DNA of 25,123 bases from CAYRAV01 sp964422365 (lineage in GTDB: Bacteria; Bacillota; Clostridia; Lachnospirales; Lachnospiraceae). The notes under the pieces were generated by a model. That model searched no databases. It saw only the letters and a program-made list of their open reading frames with translations, and had not been told where the DNA came from. Shown in pieces: positions 16,050-24,761 of this stretch. Where the stretch lies: contig CAYRAV010000046.1 of assembly GCA_964422365.1 (NCBI GenBank), forward strand, positions 1 through 25,123. Reading direction: 5' to 3'. Both the position numbers and the translations under genes were made by a program. Position 1 is the stretch's first letter. Every line of letters starts with the position of its first letter.

Positions 16050-17345
16050 CTATTCTTCATTTCGAATATAATGCTTTTGTTCATCGATTCCCTTTAATTG
16101 TACATAATCATCTGTAACTGTCGATAGTCCTTTTTTCTTTAACCTTGTATTAGTCAGCCGGCGTATTGTATTATAAATAATTGCAAATACTGGTACTCCA
16201 ATTAACATTCCTAAAAATCCCAGCCATGAACCAAATACCATAATCGAAAATAATACCCAGAAACCTGTCAATCCAGTAGATTCTCCTAAAATCTTTGGAC
16301 CAAGAATATTTCCATCAAACTGCTGCAGGACTACTACAATAATAATAAACTGCAGACATTGCATAGGACTGACAAGCAAAATTAATATTGCACTTGGAAT
16401 CGCACCAATATATGGTCCAAAGAAAGGTATCACATTTGTCACACCAACAATAACACTAACCAATACTGCATATGGCAGTTTGAAAATCCACATGACAATA
16501 AAACAAATCACTCCAATAATGAAAGAATCTATTAATTTTCCTATAATAAATCCGCCAAACACTTTGTGTGTATATCTTGCTTCCTCTACAATTCTATTAC
16601 CATTTTTTGCGCCAAACAAACTGTAAATCACCTTTTTTATCTGTGCAAGAAAGATATTTTTACTAGATAAAAAATAAATAGCAGCAATAATACCAATAAA
16701 CAAATTTTTTAGTATATTGGCAAAGCCAATGACACCACTAGACACATTTCCTATCAGAATACTCCAATTCGGCAGTAAATCATTCCTAACCCATTTTTCA
16801 ATATATTGTGCCACCTCATTATAAGCAGTTAATACATTTCGTTCTATCTCTGGATATTGCTCTAATAATTGTTGTATTTTTATATATAAATCATCCAGTA
16901 TATCCGGTATATGTTCCATCAAACCACTAATTTTAATCATACTTGTATTAATTTGGGGAATAACCAGTGCAACCAGTCCAATAATAAGCACAAATGTTAA
17001 GATAAAAGCTGAAATGAGCCCCAATATATTAGAAAGCTTATTAATATACTTTTTTCGTTTTTGTTGTTGGACTACTTCCTTTTTTTTATCTTTCTCTATT
17101 GGTTCCTTCCATAGATGCAACAATGCCTTTTTTATGTATTTTTCAAAGAAATTACAGATTGGTGCTAATAAATATGCAATTACTGCACCATAAATAAACG
17201 GTTTCAGTATTATCACAAGCATATTAAATGCCTTACCAACAGAATTCCATTGAAAAATTAAAAAGAAGCATAGTATGCCCGCCACTACAACAGCAATGGC
17301 GGTCAGACCAATATATAAATACTTCTCTAATTTTTCTTTATTCAT
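16050..17345 (-). CDS. AI-2E family transporter
   Basis: A 431-residue polytopic membrane protein of the AI-2E/PerM family, whose members export autoinducer-2, move Na+/H+ or have unknown substrates. It shows two N-terminal membrane segments (IGLTAIAVVVAGILCFFLIF and the following one), a third near ILGLISAFILTFVLIIGLVALVIP, an extended soluble helical loop, and the family's C-terminal block with VTNVIPFFGPYIGAIPSAILIL and PKILGESTGLTGFWVLFSIM. AAAGGAG lies 7 nt before the ATG. It follows the radical SAM gene by 73 bp on the same strand. The substrate cannot be told from sequence. Confidence 0.88.
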   Translation of the reverse strand: MNKEKLEKYLYIGLTAIAVVVAGILCFFLIFQWNSVGKAFNMLVIILKPFIYGAVIAYLLAPICNFFEKYIKKALLHLWKEPIEKDKKKEVVQQQKRKKYINKLSNILGLISAFILTFVLIIGLVALVIPQINTSMIKISGLMEHIPDILDDLYIKIQQLLEQYPEIERNVLTAYNEVAQYIEKWVRNDLLPNWSILIGNVSSGVIGFANILKNLFIGIIAAIYFLSSKNIFLAQIKKVIYSLFGAKNGNRIVEEARYTHKVFGGFIIGKLIDSFIIGVICFIVMWIFKLPYAVLVSVIVGVTNVIPFFGPYIGAIPSAILILLVSPMQCLQFIIIVVVLQQFDGNILGPKILGESTGLTGFWVLFSIMVFGSWLGFLGMLIGVPVFAIIYNTIRRLTNTRLKKKGLSTVTDDYVQLKGIDEQKHYIRNEE

Positions 17346-17418
17346 TGCTAAACTCCTTTCTTAAACCATCTGTCTGCTCAGATTATTTTTTAACTGCAGC
17401 TACAGAATGGGTGGCAGA

Positions 17419-18084
17419 TTATTTTTCAAAAGGCCTGATTCGCAGATTCAGATTCCATTCTTCGCACACCTTTTGACAGGCTTTGATTTCCTCTTCTCCA
17501 ATGCAGTCTACAATGGTGACTACAACATTTGGAACATACTTTTCACACTCCTTGGCAAATTTCAACATTGCCTCATAAGACTCTACTCCAAATGGATTTC
17601 TCGTAATGCGGTAATATTCTTCTGCATTAGATGCATTCAGACTAATAGAAACAGTATCTACAAGACCTTCAAACATTGGTGAAATATCTTTCTTGTGTAC
17701 CAGGCTGCCAAGACCATTTGTATTGATTCTGATTGGAATAGTATTGTGCTTTTTCTTGCAATATTCCATCACCTTTGTCACATTTAAATTCATTGTAGGC
17801 TCTCCAAAACCGCAAAATACCACTTCTTCTACATGGCTCCAGTCATATTTTTCAAATTCTGTAATGAATTCTTCTGGTGCTGGCTCTTCTTTTAACCATA
17901 AATTATTTTCTTCATTCATCTCCTTTGTATTTCTAAGACAGAATATACAGGAACAGGAACAACGGTTTGTTACATTTACATAAATTTTATTTGGAAAACC
18001 ATTCTCTCCCAAGTCTGATAAATCTTTTTTAAAATTGTCTAAATTATAATACTTTCCTTCTTTTACAGTATACAATAACATCAC
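17419..18084 (-). CDS. Radical SAM protein, probably TatD-associated type
   Basis: A 221-residue radical SAM protein. The cluster motif CxxxCxxC lies in TNRCSCSCIFCLRN; the SAM-binding Gly-rich GFGEPTMN and RINTNGLGSL follow, and VSISLNASNAEEYYRITR fits the barrel. Short size and wording resemble the TatD-associated radical SAM family, whose substrate is unknown; no tatD gene is present here. Two tandem ATG codons start the frame; the first (18084) has GAGGAG at 8 nt. A 12-bp direct repeat (AAAAATAATCTG on the minus strand) overlaps the stop and recurs about 35 bp downstream. Confidence 0.72.
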   Translation of the reverse strand: MMLLYTVKEGKYYNLDNFKKDLSDLGENGFPNKIYVNVTNRCSCSCIFCLRNTKEMNEENNLWLKEEPAPEEFITEFEKYDWSHVEEVVFCGFGEPTMNLNVTKVMEYCKKKHNTIPIRINTNGLGSLVHKKDISPMFEGLVDTVSISLNASNAEEYYRITRNPFGVESYEAMLKFAKECEKYVPNVVVTIVDCIGEEEIKACQKVCEEWNLNLRIRPFEK

Positions 18085-18171
18085 TTTTTCTCCTCTTTTA
18101 CTTTTACATCCTGCTTCTTAGCTTGTTGTTTCCGGGAATAAATTTCTTACTTACCTTTTCTACCTCAACTT

Positions 18172-19002
18172 TTATCTCAACTCAGTCAGATACTCTTCAA
18201 AACATAATCCATAATTTAAGGGTATCTCCAGCTCCACTGTATATGCAATCGCTTTATTGATAAAATTAACTGCTTTTTCAACAGCATCAAAAAAGGTATC
18301 GCCATTCACAAGAGATGCGGATACAATAGCAGAAAAAACATCTCCGGTTCCCGAACGATCCTCCCCAATTTTATCTATCTCAATCACTCTGGATTCTTCT
18401 CCCTTTTCATAGATAAAATTAAGAATACGGTTTCCTTTCTGCAATCCTGTAATCACAATCTTTTTTGGTCCCTTTGCAGATAACTGTTCTGCAATTGTTT
18501 CTAAACTTTCCATAGAAATTTGTACCGTATCGTAATCTGTATCCAATAACCTGCATGCCTCTGTTAAATTCGGTGTAAGCACATCTGCATAACATAACAG
18601 CTTTTTCATTTCATTACACATTTCTTCTGTATAGGAACTGTATAACTTTCCATAATCCCCCATCACAGGATCTACTACTGCAATGGTATTTTGTTTCTTG
18701 AATTTCCGAAAAAACTGCACCACCAGTTCTATCTGTTCCTTAGAACCTAGAAAACCTGTACAGATACCATCAAATGAAATATTTTGTTCCTGCCAGTTAT
18801 TCATATACTGTTCCATATATGGAGTAAAATCATACAGAAAATAGTTTGAAAACCCTGTATGTGTAGAAAGGACTGCTGTCGGCATTACACATGCCTGAAT
18901 CTTCATTGCAGATACAATTGGCTGCTGTACTGCCACCGAACACCTGCCAAATCCTGTTACATCATTAATCAATGCCATTCTCTTTTGCACTCTTTTCTTC
19001 AT
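18172..19002 (-). CDS. pdxY: Pyridoxamine/pyridoxal kinase (PdxY-like)
   Basis: A 276-residue ribokinase-fold kinase that phosphorylates B6 vitamers to their 5'-phosphates. Motifs: ALINDVTGFGRCSV at the N-terminus, VLSTHTGFSNY, VDPVMGDYGKLY, LTPNLTEACRLL and the anion-hole/catalytic RSGTGDVFSAI. ThiD-like hydroxymethylpyrimidine kinases are related, but the GFGRCS start favours pyridoxamine kinase. The ATG at 19002 is chosen; a TTG seven codons upstream has no better ribosome binding site, and no site here is strong. It precedes the radical SAM gene by 87 bp. Confidence 0.85.
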   Translation of the reverse strand: MKKRVQKRMALINDVTGFGRCSVAVQQPIVSAMKIQACVMPTAVLSTHTGFSNYFLYDFTPYMEQYMNNWQEQNISFDGICTGFLGSKEQIELVVQFFRKFKKQNTIAVVDPVMGDYGKLYSSYTEEMCNEMKKLLCYADVLTPNLTEACRLLDTDYDTVQISMESLETIAEQLSAKGPKKIVITGLQKGNRILNFIYEKGEESRVIEIDKIGEDRSGTGDVFSAIVSASLVNGDTFFDAVEKAVNFINKAIAYTVELEIPLNYGLCFEEYLTELR

Positions 19003-19131
19003 AGTTTGCACCAAGCCTATCAATCACAAGCCATTTGTATTTGATAGACACAAACACAAAGGATAAAAGATATGTGTTTGCATATTATCCCTTTCTTTTA
19101 TTTTTCTTTCACCCTCATGACCAATCCAATC

Positions 19132-19190
19132 GTAACAGTTCAGCCATGCCATCCATACCTTAAATTGTTTCTGTATAGCTGAACTGTTAC
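19132..19190 (-). repeat. Short MITE-like element, copy E (59 bp) with perfect 8-bp target duplication
   Basis: GTAACAGTTCAGC at 19132-19144 is a perfect inverted repeat of 19178-19190. The octamer ATCCAATC lies directly outside each end (19124-19131 and 19191-19198). Read on the minus strand, the interior keeps AGAAACAATT and ATGGCATGGCTGAAC of copy B but lacks the loop and right stem arm, so it looks like an internally deleted copy. It sits between the ABC exporter operon and pdxY. Confidence 0.88.
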
Positions 19191-19266
19191 ATCCAATCTA
19201 TTCTAGTCCTTTTCTCTCAAATTTTCAATCTTTTTCTCATTCCAGCAGAAATACCTGTAACAGATG

Positions 19267-21018
19267 TTATCCAAACTGACTTTGATACAGATTCGCATAG
19301 AATCCATTTTGTTGCAGCAATTCCTCATGGTTTCCCTGTTCAATAATATTTCCATCTTTCATAACCAGTATAATATCAGAATTTTTTATAGTAGACAAGC
19401 GGTGTGCTACTACAAAACTAGTACGTCCCTCCATCATCTTTTCAAATGCCTCTTGTACTTTAATCTCTGTACGGCTGTCAATGGAGGATGTTGCCTCATC
19501 CAAAATCAGCATGGACGGAATACGAAGCATTACTCTTGCAATACAAAGGAGCTGTTTCTGTCCCTGTGAAAGATTGCCTCCTTCCTCAGAAATAACAGTA
19601 TCATAACCTTCCGGCATTCTTTTGATAAAACTATGGGCATGTGCCGCCTTTGCTGCCTCTATCATCTCTTCTTCTGATACATTATCATTTCCATATGCAA
19701 TATTTTCTTTGATCGTGCCCGATTTTAGCCATGTTTCCTGCAGCACCATTCCAAAATTCATTCTCAGGCTGTCCCTTGTAATATACATATTGTCTTTTCC
19801 GCTGATTCTAATTGTTCCTGAATCAATATCATAAAAACGCATCAGCAAATTAATCAGTGTACTTTTACCGCATCCTGTGGGACCTACAATGGCAATACGC
19901 TGTCCCGGTTTTACATTCAGATTTAAATCTTTGATTAACTCTACCCCTTTTTGATAGGAAAAACAGACATTATTTAAGGAAACTGCTCCTGTTACATCTG
20001 TCAATGTAACAGCCGCCTCTGCATCCGGAATCTCCTCTTCCTCCTCCAAAAATTCAAACACACGCGCTGCACAGGCAAGGGCATTCTGCATTTCTGTTAC
20101 AACACCTGATATTTCATTAAAAGGTTTTGTATACTGATTGGCATAACTTAAAAAACAGGAAAGCTGACCGACCGAAATAATATGCCCTATAGATAACACA
20201 GCACCCAGAATCCCTACTCCCGCATATACAAGCCCATTGATAAAACGTGTTGCGGGGTTGGTAATGGAAGAATAAAAGGTAGCTTCCAAACTACACTTTT
20301 GTAATTCTGTATTGATATCTTCAAACCGTTCCATAGATCTCTTCTCATATCCAAATGCTTGTACAATCCTTTGATTTCCCACCATTTCATTTACAAGCGA
20401 AGTCATCTTTCCTTTCATTTTTGACTGTCTGTGGAACATAGTATAAGTCTTCTTTGCTATAAAACCAGCCACAAGAAAAGACAATGGTGTCATACAGACT
20501 ACTACCAGCGTAATTTTCACATCAATGGAAAGCATAAATCCAAGTGTACCAAGAATAGTAATGACACCAGTAAATAGCTGTGTAAATCCCATCAGCAAGC
20601 CATCCGAAAACTGGTCAACATCTGATACCACCTTGTTTAAAATATCACCATGACTTTCCCTGTCTAAATACTTTAATGGCAATTTTTGTAAATGTTCAAA
20701 TGCCTGATTCCTAATATCCTTTATGACACAATAAGTCACTTTGTTGTGAAGCAGGCTCATACACCACTGGGTAAATCCTGTCAGTAAAATTACAAGCACA
20801 AGCATTTTTATAATAGAAAATAACCTTGAAAAATCTACCTGTCCTTCTGTTATAATACAGTCCACTCCCTGTCCCACTAAAACCGGTGCATATAATGTCA
20901 GTAAAACTACCACTACTGCCAGTAGAATAGAAAGAACTATCATACCGGAATATGGCTTAATCAGTTTCCATACTTTCCACAATACTCTTTTCTGTTCATC
21001 ATCCATCCTCTGTTTCAT
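19267..21018 (-). CDS. ABC exporter half-transporter, catalytically complete subunit
   Basis: A 583-residue type IV ABC exporter half: an N-terminal six-helix membrane domain, then an ATPase with Walker A GPTGCGKSTL, Q-loop VLQETWL, signature LSQGQKQ, Walker B LILDEATSSID with the catalytic Glu, and switch His in VAHRLSTI. Its partner, encoded just upstream, lacks those catalytic residues, so the two should form a heterodimer. The signature departs from LSGGQ, as expected of the signature that faces the partner's degenerate site. The ATG at 21018 overlaps the upstream TGA (ATGA, 21015-21018), which fixes the start and implies coupled translation. Substrate unknown; multidrug or lipid-like cargo is typical. 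Confidence 0.9.
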   Translation of the reverse strand: MKQRMDDEQKRVLWKVWKLIKPYSGMIVLSILLAVVVVLLTLYAPVLVGQGVDCIITEGQVDFSRLFSIIKMLVLVILLTGFTQWCMSLLHNKVTYCVIKDIRNQAFEHLQKLPLKYLDRESHGDILNKVVSDVDQFSDGLLMGFTQLFTGVITILGTLGFMLSIDVKITLVVVCMTPLSFLVAGFIAKKTYTMFHRQSKMKGKMTSLVNEMVGNQRIVQAFGYEKRSMERFEDINTELQKCSLEATFYSSITNPATRFINGLVYAGVGILGAVLSIGHIISVGQLSCFLSYANQYTKPFNEISGVVTEMQNALACAARVFEFLEEEEEIPDAEAAVTLTDVTGAVSLNNVCFSYQKGVELIKDLNLNVKPGQRIAIVGPTGCGKSTLINLLMRFYDIDSGTIRISGKDNMYITRDSLRMNFGMVLQETWLKSGTIKENIAYGNDNVSEEEMIEAAKAAHAHSFIKRMPEGYDTVISEEGGNLSQGQKQLLCIARVMLRIPSMLILDEATSSIDSRTEIKVQEAFEKMMEGRTSFVVAHRLSTIKNSDIILVMKDGNIIEQGNHEELLQQNGFYANLYQSQFG

Positions 21019-22820
21019 TGTGCTTGATACACCTCCTCTCTTGATAGCTGAGACAGACAAATCTCCCGATACACTTCACATTCTTTTAAGAGTTCCTTAT
21101 GGGTACCAATTCCCACTGCTCTGCCGTCATCTAATACAATAATCTGGTCTGCATCCTTTATGGTCATTGCCCTTTGTGATACAATAAATACCGTACTGTC
21201 CCCTGCCTTTTCCCGTAATCCTTTTCTTAATTTTGCTTCTGTTGCATAATCTAAAGCAGAGGCACTGTCATCTAAAATTAATATTTCAGGTTTTCTAACC
21301 AGTGCTCTTGCAATGGTAAAACGCTGTCTTTGTCCTCCTGAAAGATTGGCACCACCTTGTTCAAGCATCGTATGCAAACCGTCTTTTTTCTGTTCTACAA
21401 TCTCCCTGCCCTGGGAAAGATCCAGAGCTTCCATCAATTCGGCCTCTGCTGCATCCTCTTTTCCCCAACGAAGATTTTCTGCAATTGTTCCTGCAAATAA
21501 TACTGCCTTCTGCGGAACAATACCAATTTTACTACGCAAGTGTTCCAAAGAATATTCTTTTACATTTTTTCCATCAATATAGACTGCTCCGCCAGAAACA
21601 TCATAAAATCGTGGCAGCAGTTGTACCAGACTGGTCTTTCCTGAACCAGTGCCGCCAATAATACCAATCAGCTGGCCTTTTTTTACTTGAAAAGAAATAT
21701 TTTCTAACGAGTTCTCCTTTGCATTTTTATAGATAAAATCTACATTTTTAAACTCCACCTTAAATGAATCTGTTTTTTTCTTATCTGCCTTGTCTGAATT
21801 TCCAGTCTCACTAATGGTGTCTTTTTGTTCCTGGTTTACTGTTTCTCCAAACACCATATCTCGTATATCATCCACACTTGCCTGCTCTGCAAATACTTCA
21901 TTAATACGATTTGCACAGGCAAGAGATTTTGTTAATGTAATAATCAGATTTGCCAGTTTTACCAGCTCAATCAAAATCTGTGACATATAATTAATTAAAG
22001 CAATGACTTCACCTTGTGTAATGTTACCTGTATTTACCTGTATTGCCCCCTGATTAAGAATGAGAATAAGTGCAATATTTACAATAATATAAGTAATAGG
22101 ATTCATAAGTGCAGATATCTTTCCTACAAAAATCTGCAAACTGCTTAAATTTTCTGTGGTATCTCTGAAACGGTGAATCTCCTCCTGCTGTCTGCTCACA
22201 GAACGTACCACACGGACACCTGTTAAATTCTCTCTTGTTACAAGCATTACCTTGTCTAACTGTTTCTGAACTTTCTTATATAGCGGAATACTTACCATCA
22301 TCACACCAAATACTATAAATGCGAGAACAGGAATCGCAATGACGAAAATCAATGCTACTCTCAATGATATAGTAAATGCCATAATTGCCGCACCAAGAAC
22401 AATAAATGGAGAACGCAAAAATAAACGGAGCACCAGATTGACACCTGACTGAATTTGATTAATATCTGTACTCATTCTTGTTATTAAAGTTGATGTTCCA
22501 ATTGCATCTAACTCCGCATAAGAAAGTTTATGGATATGTGCATATAAATCTTTTCTTAATTCTGTACCAAATCCTACTGCTGCTTTTGCTGCATAATATT
22601 GGGCTGTTATGGAACATAGCAGTCCTATTGTTCCTAGTGCTGCCAGAACTACCCCCATTCTTAATACATGGCCCATATCATGATTTTGAATACCTACATC
22701 GATAATACTAGCCATCACAATAGGAACCAATAATTCAAAACATGCCTCTAATAACTTGAATAATGGTCCTATTACACTTTCTTTTTTATATTTTCCCAAA
22801 TATCTTATCAATTGTAACAT
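21015..22820 (-). CDS. ABC exporter half-transporter, degenerate-site subunit
   Basis: A 601-residue ABC exporter half with six predicted membrane segments and an ATPase with Walker A GGTGSGKTSL, Q-loop VPQKAVLF and canonical signature LSGGQRQRF. Its Walker B is ILILDDSASALD: Asp replaces the catalytic Glu. The switch His is replaced by Gln (VSQRAMTI). This pairing of defects is the hallmark of the non-catalytic half in heterodimeric exporters such as TM287/288 or BmrCD. A charged linker of about 40 residues rich in Lys, Asp and Ser precedes the ATPase. The gene starts 11 bp after the lipid kinase stop, with AGGAG overlapping that TAG stop. Confidence 0.9.
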   Translation of the reverse strand: MLQLIRYLGKYKKESVIGPLFKLLEACFELLVPIVMASIIDVGIQNHDMGHVLRMGVVLAALGTIGLLCSITAQYYAAKAAVGFGTELRKDLYAHIHKLSYAELDAIGTSTLITRMSTDINQIQSGVNLVLRLFLRSPFIVLGAAIMAFTISLRVALIFVIAIPVLAFIVFGVMMVSIPLYKKVQKQLDKVMLVTRENLTGVRVVRSVSRQQEEIHRFRDTTENLSSLQIFVGKISALMNPITYIIVNIALILILNQGAIQVNTGNITQGEVIALINYMSQILIELVKLANLIITLTKSLACANRINEVFAEQASVDDIRDMVFGETVNQEQKDTISETGNSDKADKKKTDSFKVEFKNVDFIYKNAKENSLENISFQVKKGQLIGIIGGTGSGKTSLVQLLPRFYDVSGGAVYIDGKNVKEYSLEHLRSKIGIVPQKAVLFAGTIAENLRWGKEDAAEAELMEALDLSQGREIVEQKKDGLHTMLEQGGANLSGGQRQRFTIARALVRKPEILILDDSASALDYATEAKLRKGLREKAGDSTVFIVSQRAMTIKDADQIIVLDDGRAVGIGTHKELLKECEVYREICLSQLSREEVYQAQ

Positions 22821-22831
22821 ATTTCAAGCTC

Positions 22832-23716
22832 CTAAACTAAAATATTTAATCGTTTTGGGCAGACCTCAATTGCTGTCTTTAAGTATTCTCCTCCATATTC
22901 CCCATCTAATGTCCATGCAATTTTTTCATCAGATATAATTATAATTTTTCTTGCACGTAATGTTACCAAATAAGGACTCTGAAAATTCTGACGCAGTAAA
23001 TCTGTAATAGTTGCCTGCAAATCAAGTAAGTTTTCCGGTACTTTAATAAAAATTGTTTCAAACAATCCATCATCCAAATTTACTTTGCGATTATCATTAC
23101 ATTTTATTCCCGCCACAGAATAACTGTTACTTACCATTCCAAATATAAATTCTCCATCTGTAAATTTTCCATCATGCTCTATTGTTAAATGATACTCTGT
23201 CAACGATGAAAGTTTCTTGATGCCCTGCAGCACATAAGCCAGATGTCCCAGCATATTTTTCTGTTCCTGTGAAGTTTCATATGACACCTCTGTAAATGCA
23301 CCAAATGCTGCTACATAAGAAAAATATCTTTCCTGAAATTTTCCAACATCGCAAAGAAAAGGAGAGCCATTTACAATATTTCTTGCAGCATCAGGCATGT
23401 ACTTTGGAATACCAAGACTAAAAGCAAAATCATTTACAGTACCAGCCGGAATATAACCAAAAACGCATGTACTCTCCCCCTGCAGTTCCATCATACCTCT
23501 GACACCTTCATTTAATGTGCCATCCCCGCCGCTTACAACTACCACATCATACTCTGCACCAAATGACTTTATTTTTTCGTAGGCATCAGACTGTGCCTGA
23601 GTAGGATATGCAGTAACAAAATACCCGTTTTTTGTAAATATGTCGAGTATCTCACACAAATGATTTTTAATCTGTGCTTTTCCTGCATAGGGATTGTAGA
23701 GGAATAACATTTTCAT
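22832..23716 (-). CDS. Diacylglycerol/lipid kinase family protein (DagK/YegS type)
   Basis: A 294-residue lipid kinase of the DAGK catalytic family. It begins FLYNPYAGK, carries the nucleotide-binding SGGDGTLNEGVRG and the PAGTVNDFAFSLG motif, and ends with the DDGLFE-type and LDGEYGG beta-domain motifs. Members phosphorylate diacylglycerol, phosphatidylglycerol or undecaprenol; the substrate here is not certain. AAAGGAG lies 11 nt before the ATG at 23716. It is the first gene of an operon with the two ABC exporter genes (11-bp gap, then ATGA overlap), which suggests a shared membrane-related role. Confidence 0.9.
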   Translation of the reverse strand: MKMLFLYNPYAGKAQIKNHLCEILDIFTKNGYFVTAYPTQAQSDAYEKIKSFGAEYDVVVVSGGDGTLNEGVRGMMELQGESTCVFGYIPAGTVNDFAFSLGIPKYMPDAARNIVNGSPFLCDVGKFQERYFSYVAAFGAFTEVSYETSQEQKNMLGHLAYVLQGIKKLSSLTEYHLTIEHDGKFTDGEFIFGMVSNSYSVAGIKCNDNRKVNLDDGLFETIFIKVPENLLDLQATITDLLRQNFQSPYLVTLRARKIIIISDEKIAWTLDGEYGGEYLKTAIEVCPKRLNILV

Positions 23717-23782
23717 ATGGTTTCACGCTCCTTTGGTTTTTAGACATCAACACACTATCTATCATATCCATAATTTTTTTTC

Positions 23783-23811
23783 ATTATAACAAATTGGTAT
23801 GACAAAGTCAA
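23783..23811 (-). promoter_or_regulatory. Promoter of the lipid kinase-ABC exporter operon
   Basis: On the minus strand TTGACT (23806-23811) and TATAAT (23783-23788) are 17 bp apart, with an extended -10 TG. This is the best sigma-A match in the window and lies about 65 bp before the lipid kinase start. Confidence 0.75.
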
Positions 23812-23820
23812 AATCAAATA

Positions 23821-23840
23821 CCCCGCTGTAAACAGCGGGG
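23821..23840 (-). terminator. Intrinsic terminator of the sortase gene
   Basis: CCCCGCTG and CAGCGGGG form an 8-bp GC-rich stem with a 4-nt loop. On the minus strand it is followed by the T-rich TATTTGATTTTGACTTTG. It lies about 80 bp after the sortase stop and just before the next operon's promoter. Confidence 0.85.
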
Positions 23841-23919
23841 CTATGTATTTCATTCACTAATTAGAGTGTTATAAATAAGAATTTTTCATACCTAAACCGA
23901 TTATCCATATGATTTCATT

Positions 23920-24741
23920 TTACTGAATGACCTTCTCTGCCACCAGCTTTGCCTGAACAATAAAACGATTGTCTGTATGAACTCCATGACAGGTAGACAA
24001 TGTAATAATCTTATCTTCTTTCTCTAATGATACATTCGTATCAATAATAGAATAGCCTATAATCTTCTGTTCATAGGCAAGCCAATCCTCTACTGTATCA
24101 TATTGCGTTGTATATACATCGCTTCCTGCAGTTGTAGTATATGCAGAACAGACCTGATACCGATACATTTTATCTTCTGTAAAAATATAAAAATACTTGT
24201 GTTCTTTATAATAATTTTCTTCCTGATACCGCTTTAGACCACCGAACATAGAACCATTCTTCATATTGTGTCCATAGACAATTGTATTATAATCCTTAAA
24301 ATTATTGGTATTCCGCATATCCAGAAAAATACTTCCAAAATTAGAAGCACTCTTATTATAAGATCTGGTCAGATAAAACTCATTATCCTCTGCCTGAACA
24401 ATCGGATAGCTAATCACGCTGTCTTCTAAAAAAATCCAACCACAAATATCTGTATTGACAGTTTTCAAATAAGAAAAATCAATCGATGTTTTCGGAAAAG
24501 ACAGCTTCTGCTGTTCCTTACTTTTCTTATTGTTCTTATCTCCATCCTTATCATCAGATTTAGGTGCTTCCTCTTCATCGGATCCCTCTGATGTATCAAT
24601 CTGTACTGCTTGCTCTTGCACCTCCTGATACAGAGAATCTCCCTCTGAATAACTTCTTTGTATCAGAAAGATATGGTATGCCGAATAACATAAAACCACC
24701 AATGCAATCAACATAATACATGTGTGCACTGCACGCTTCAA
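23920..24741 (-). CDS. srtB: Class B sortase
   Basis: A 273-residue cysteine transpeptidase that anchors surface proteins to the cell wall. The N-terminal membrane anchor spans about residues 8-27 (CIMLIALVVLCYSAYHIFLI), then an acidic/Lys-rich linker. The catalytic domain has His in VYGHNMKNGSMF, Cys251 in LSTCHGVH and Arg259 in NRFIVQA; WIFLEDSVISYPIVQ is typical of class B. The start is TTG at 24741, supported by AAAGGAGGGG about 7 nt upstream; no ATG fits better. It lies 20 bp after a gene ending in a sorting signal, its likely substrate, and is followed by a GC-rich terminator. Confidence 0.92.
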   Translation of the reverse strand: MKRAVHTCIMLIALVVLCYSAYHIFLIQRSYSEGDSLYQEVQEQAVQIDTSEGSDEEEAPKSDDKDGDKNNKKSKEQQKLSFPKTSIDFSYLKTVNTDICGWIFLEDSVISYPIVQAEDNEFYLTRSYNKSASNFGSIFLDMRNTNNFKDYNTIVYGHNMKNGSMFGGLKRYQEENYYKEHKYFYIFTEDKMYRYQVCSAYTTTAGSDVYTTQYDTVEDWLAYEQKIIGYSIIDTNVSLEKEDKIITLSTCHGVHTDNRFIVQAKLVAEKVIQ

Positions 24742-24761
24742 CAGTTATCCCCTCCTTTCGC

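Noticed and set aside
17379..17425. 12-bp direct repeat CAGATTATTTTT as a target duplication
   Set aside because: Only about 20 bp lie between the copies, with no inverted ends or element inside.
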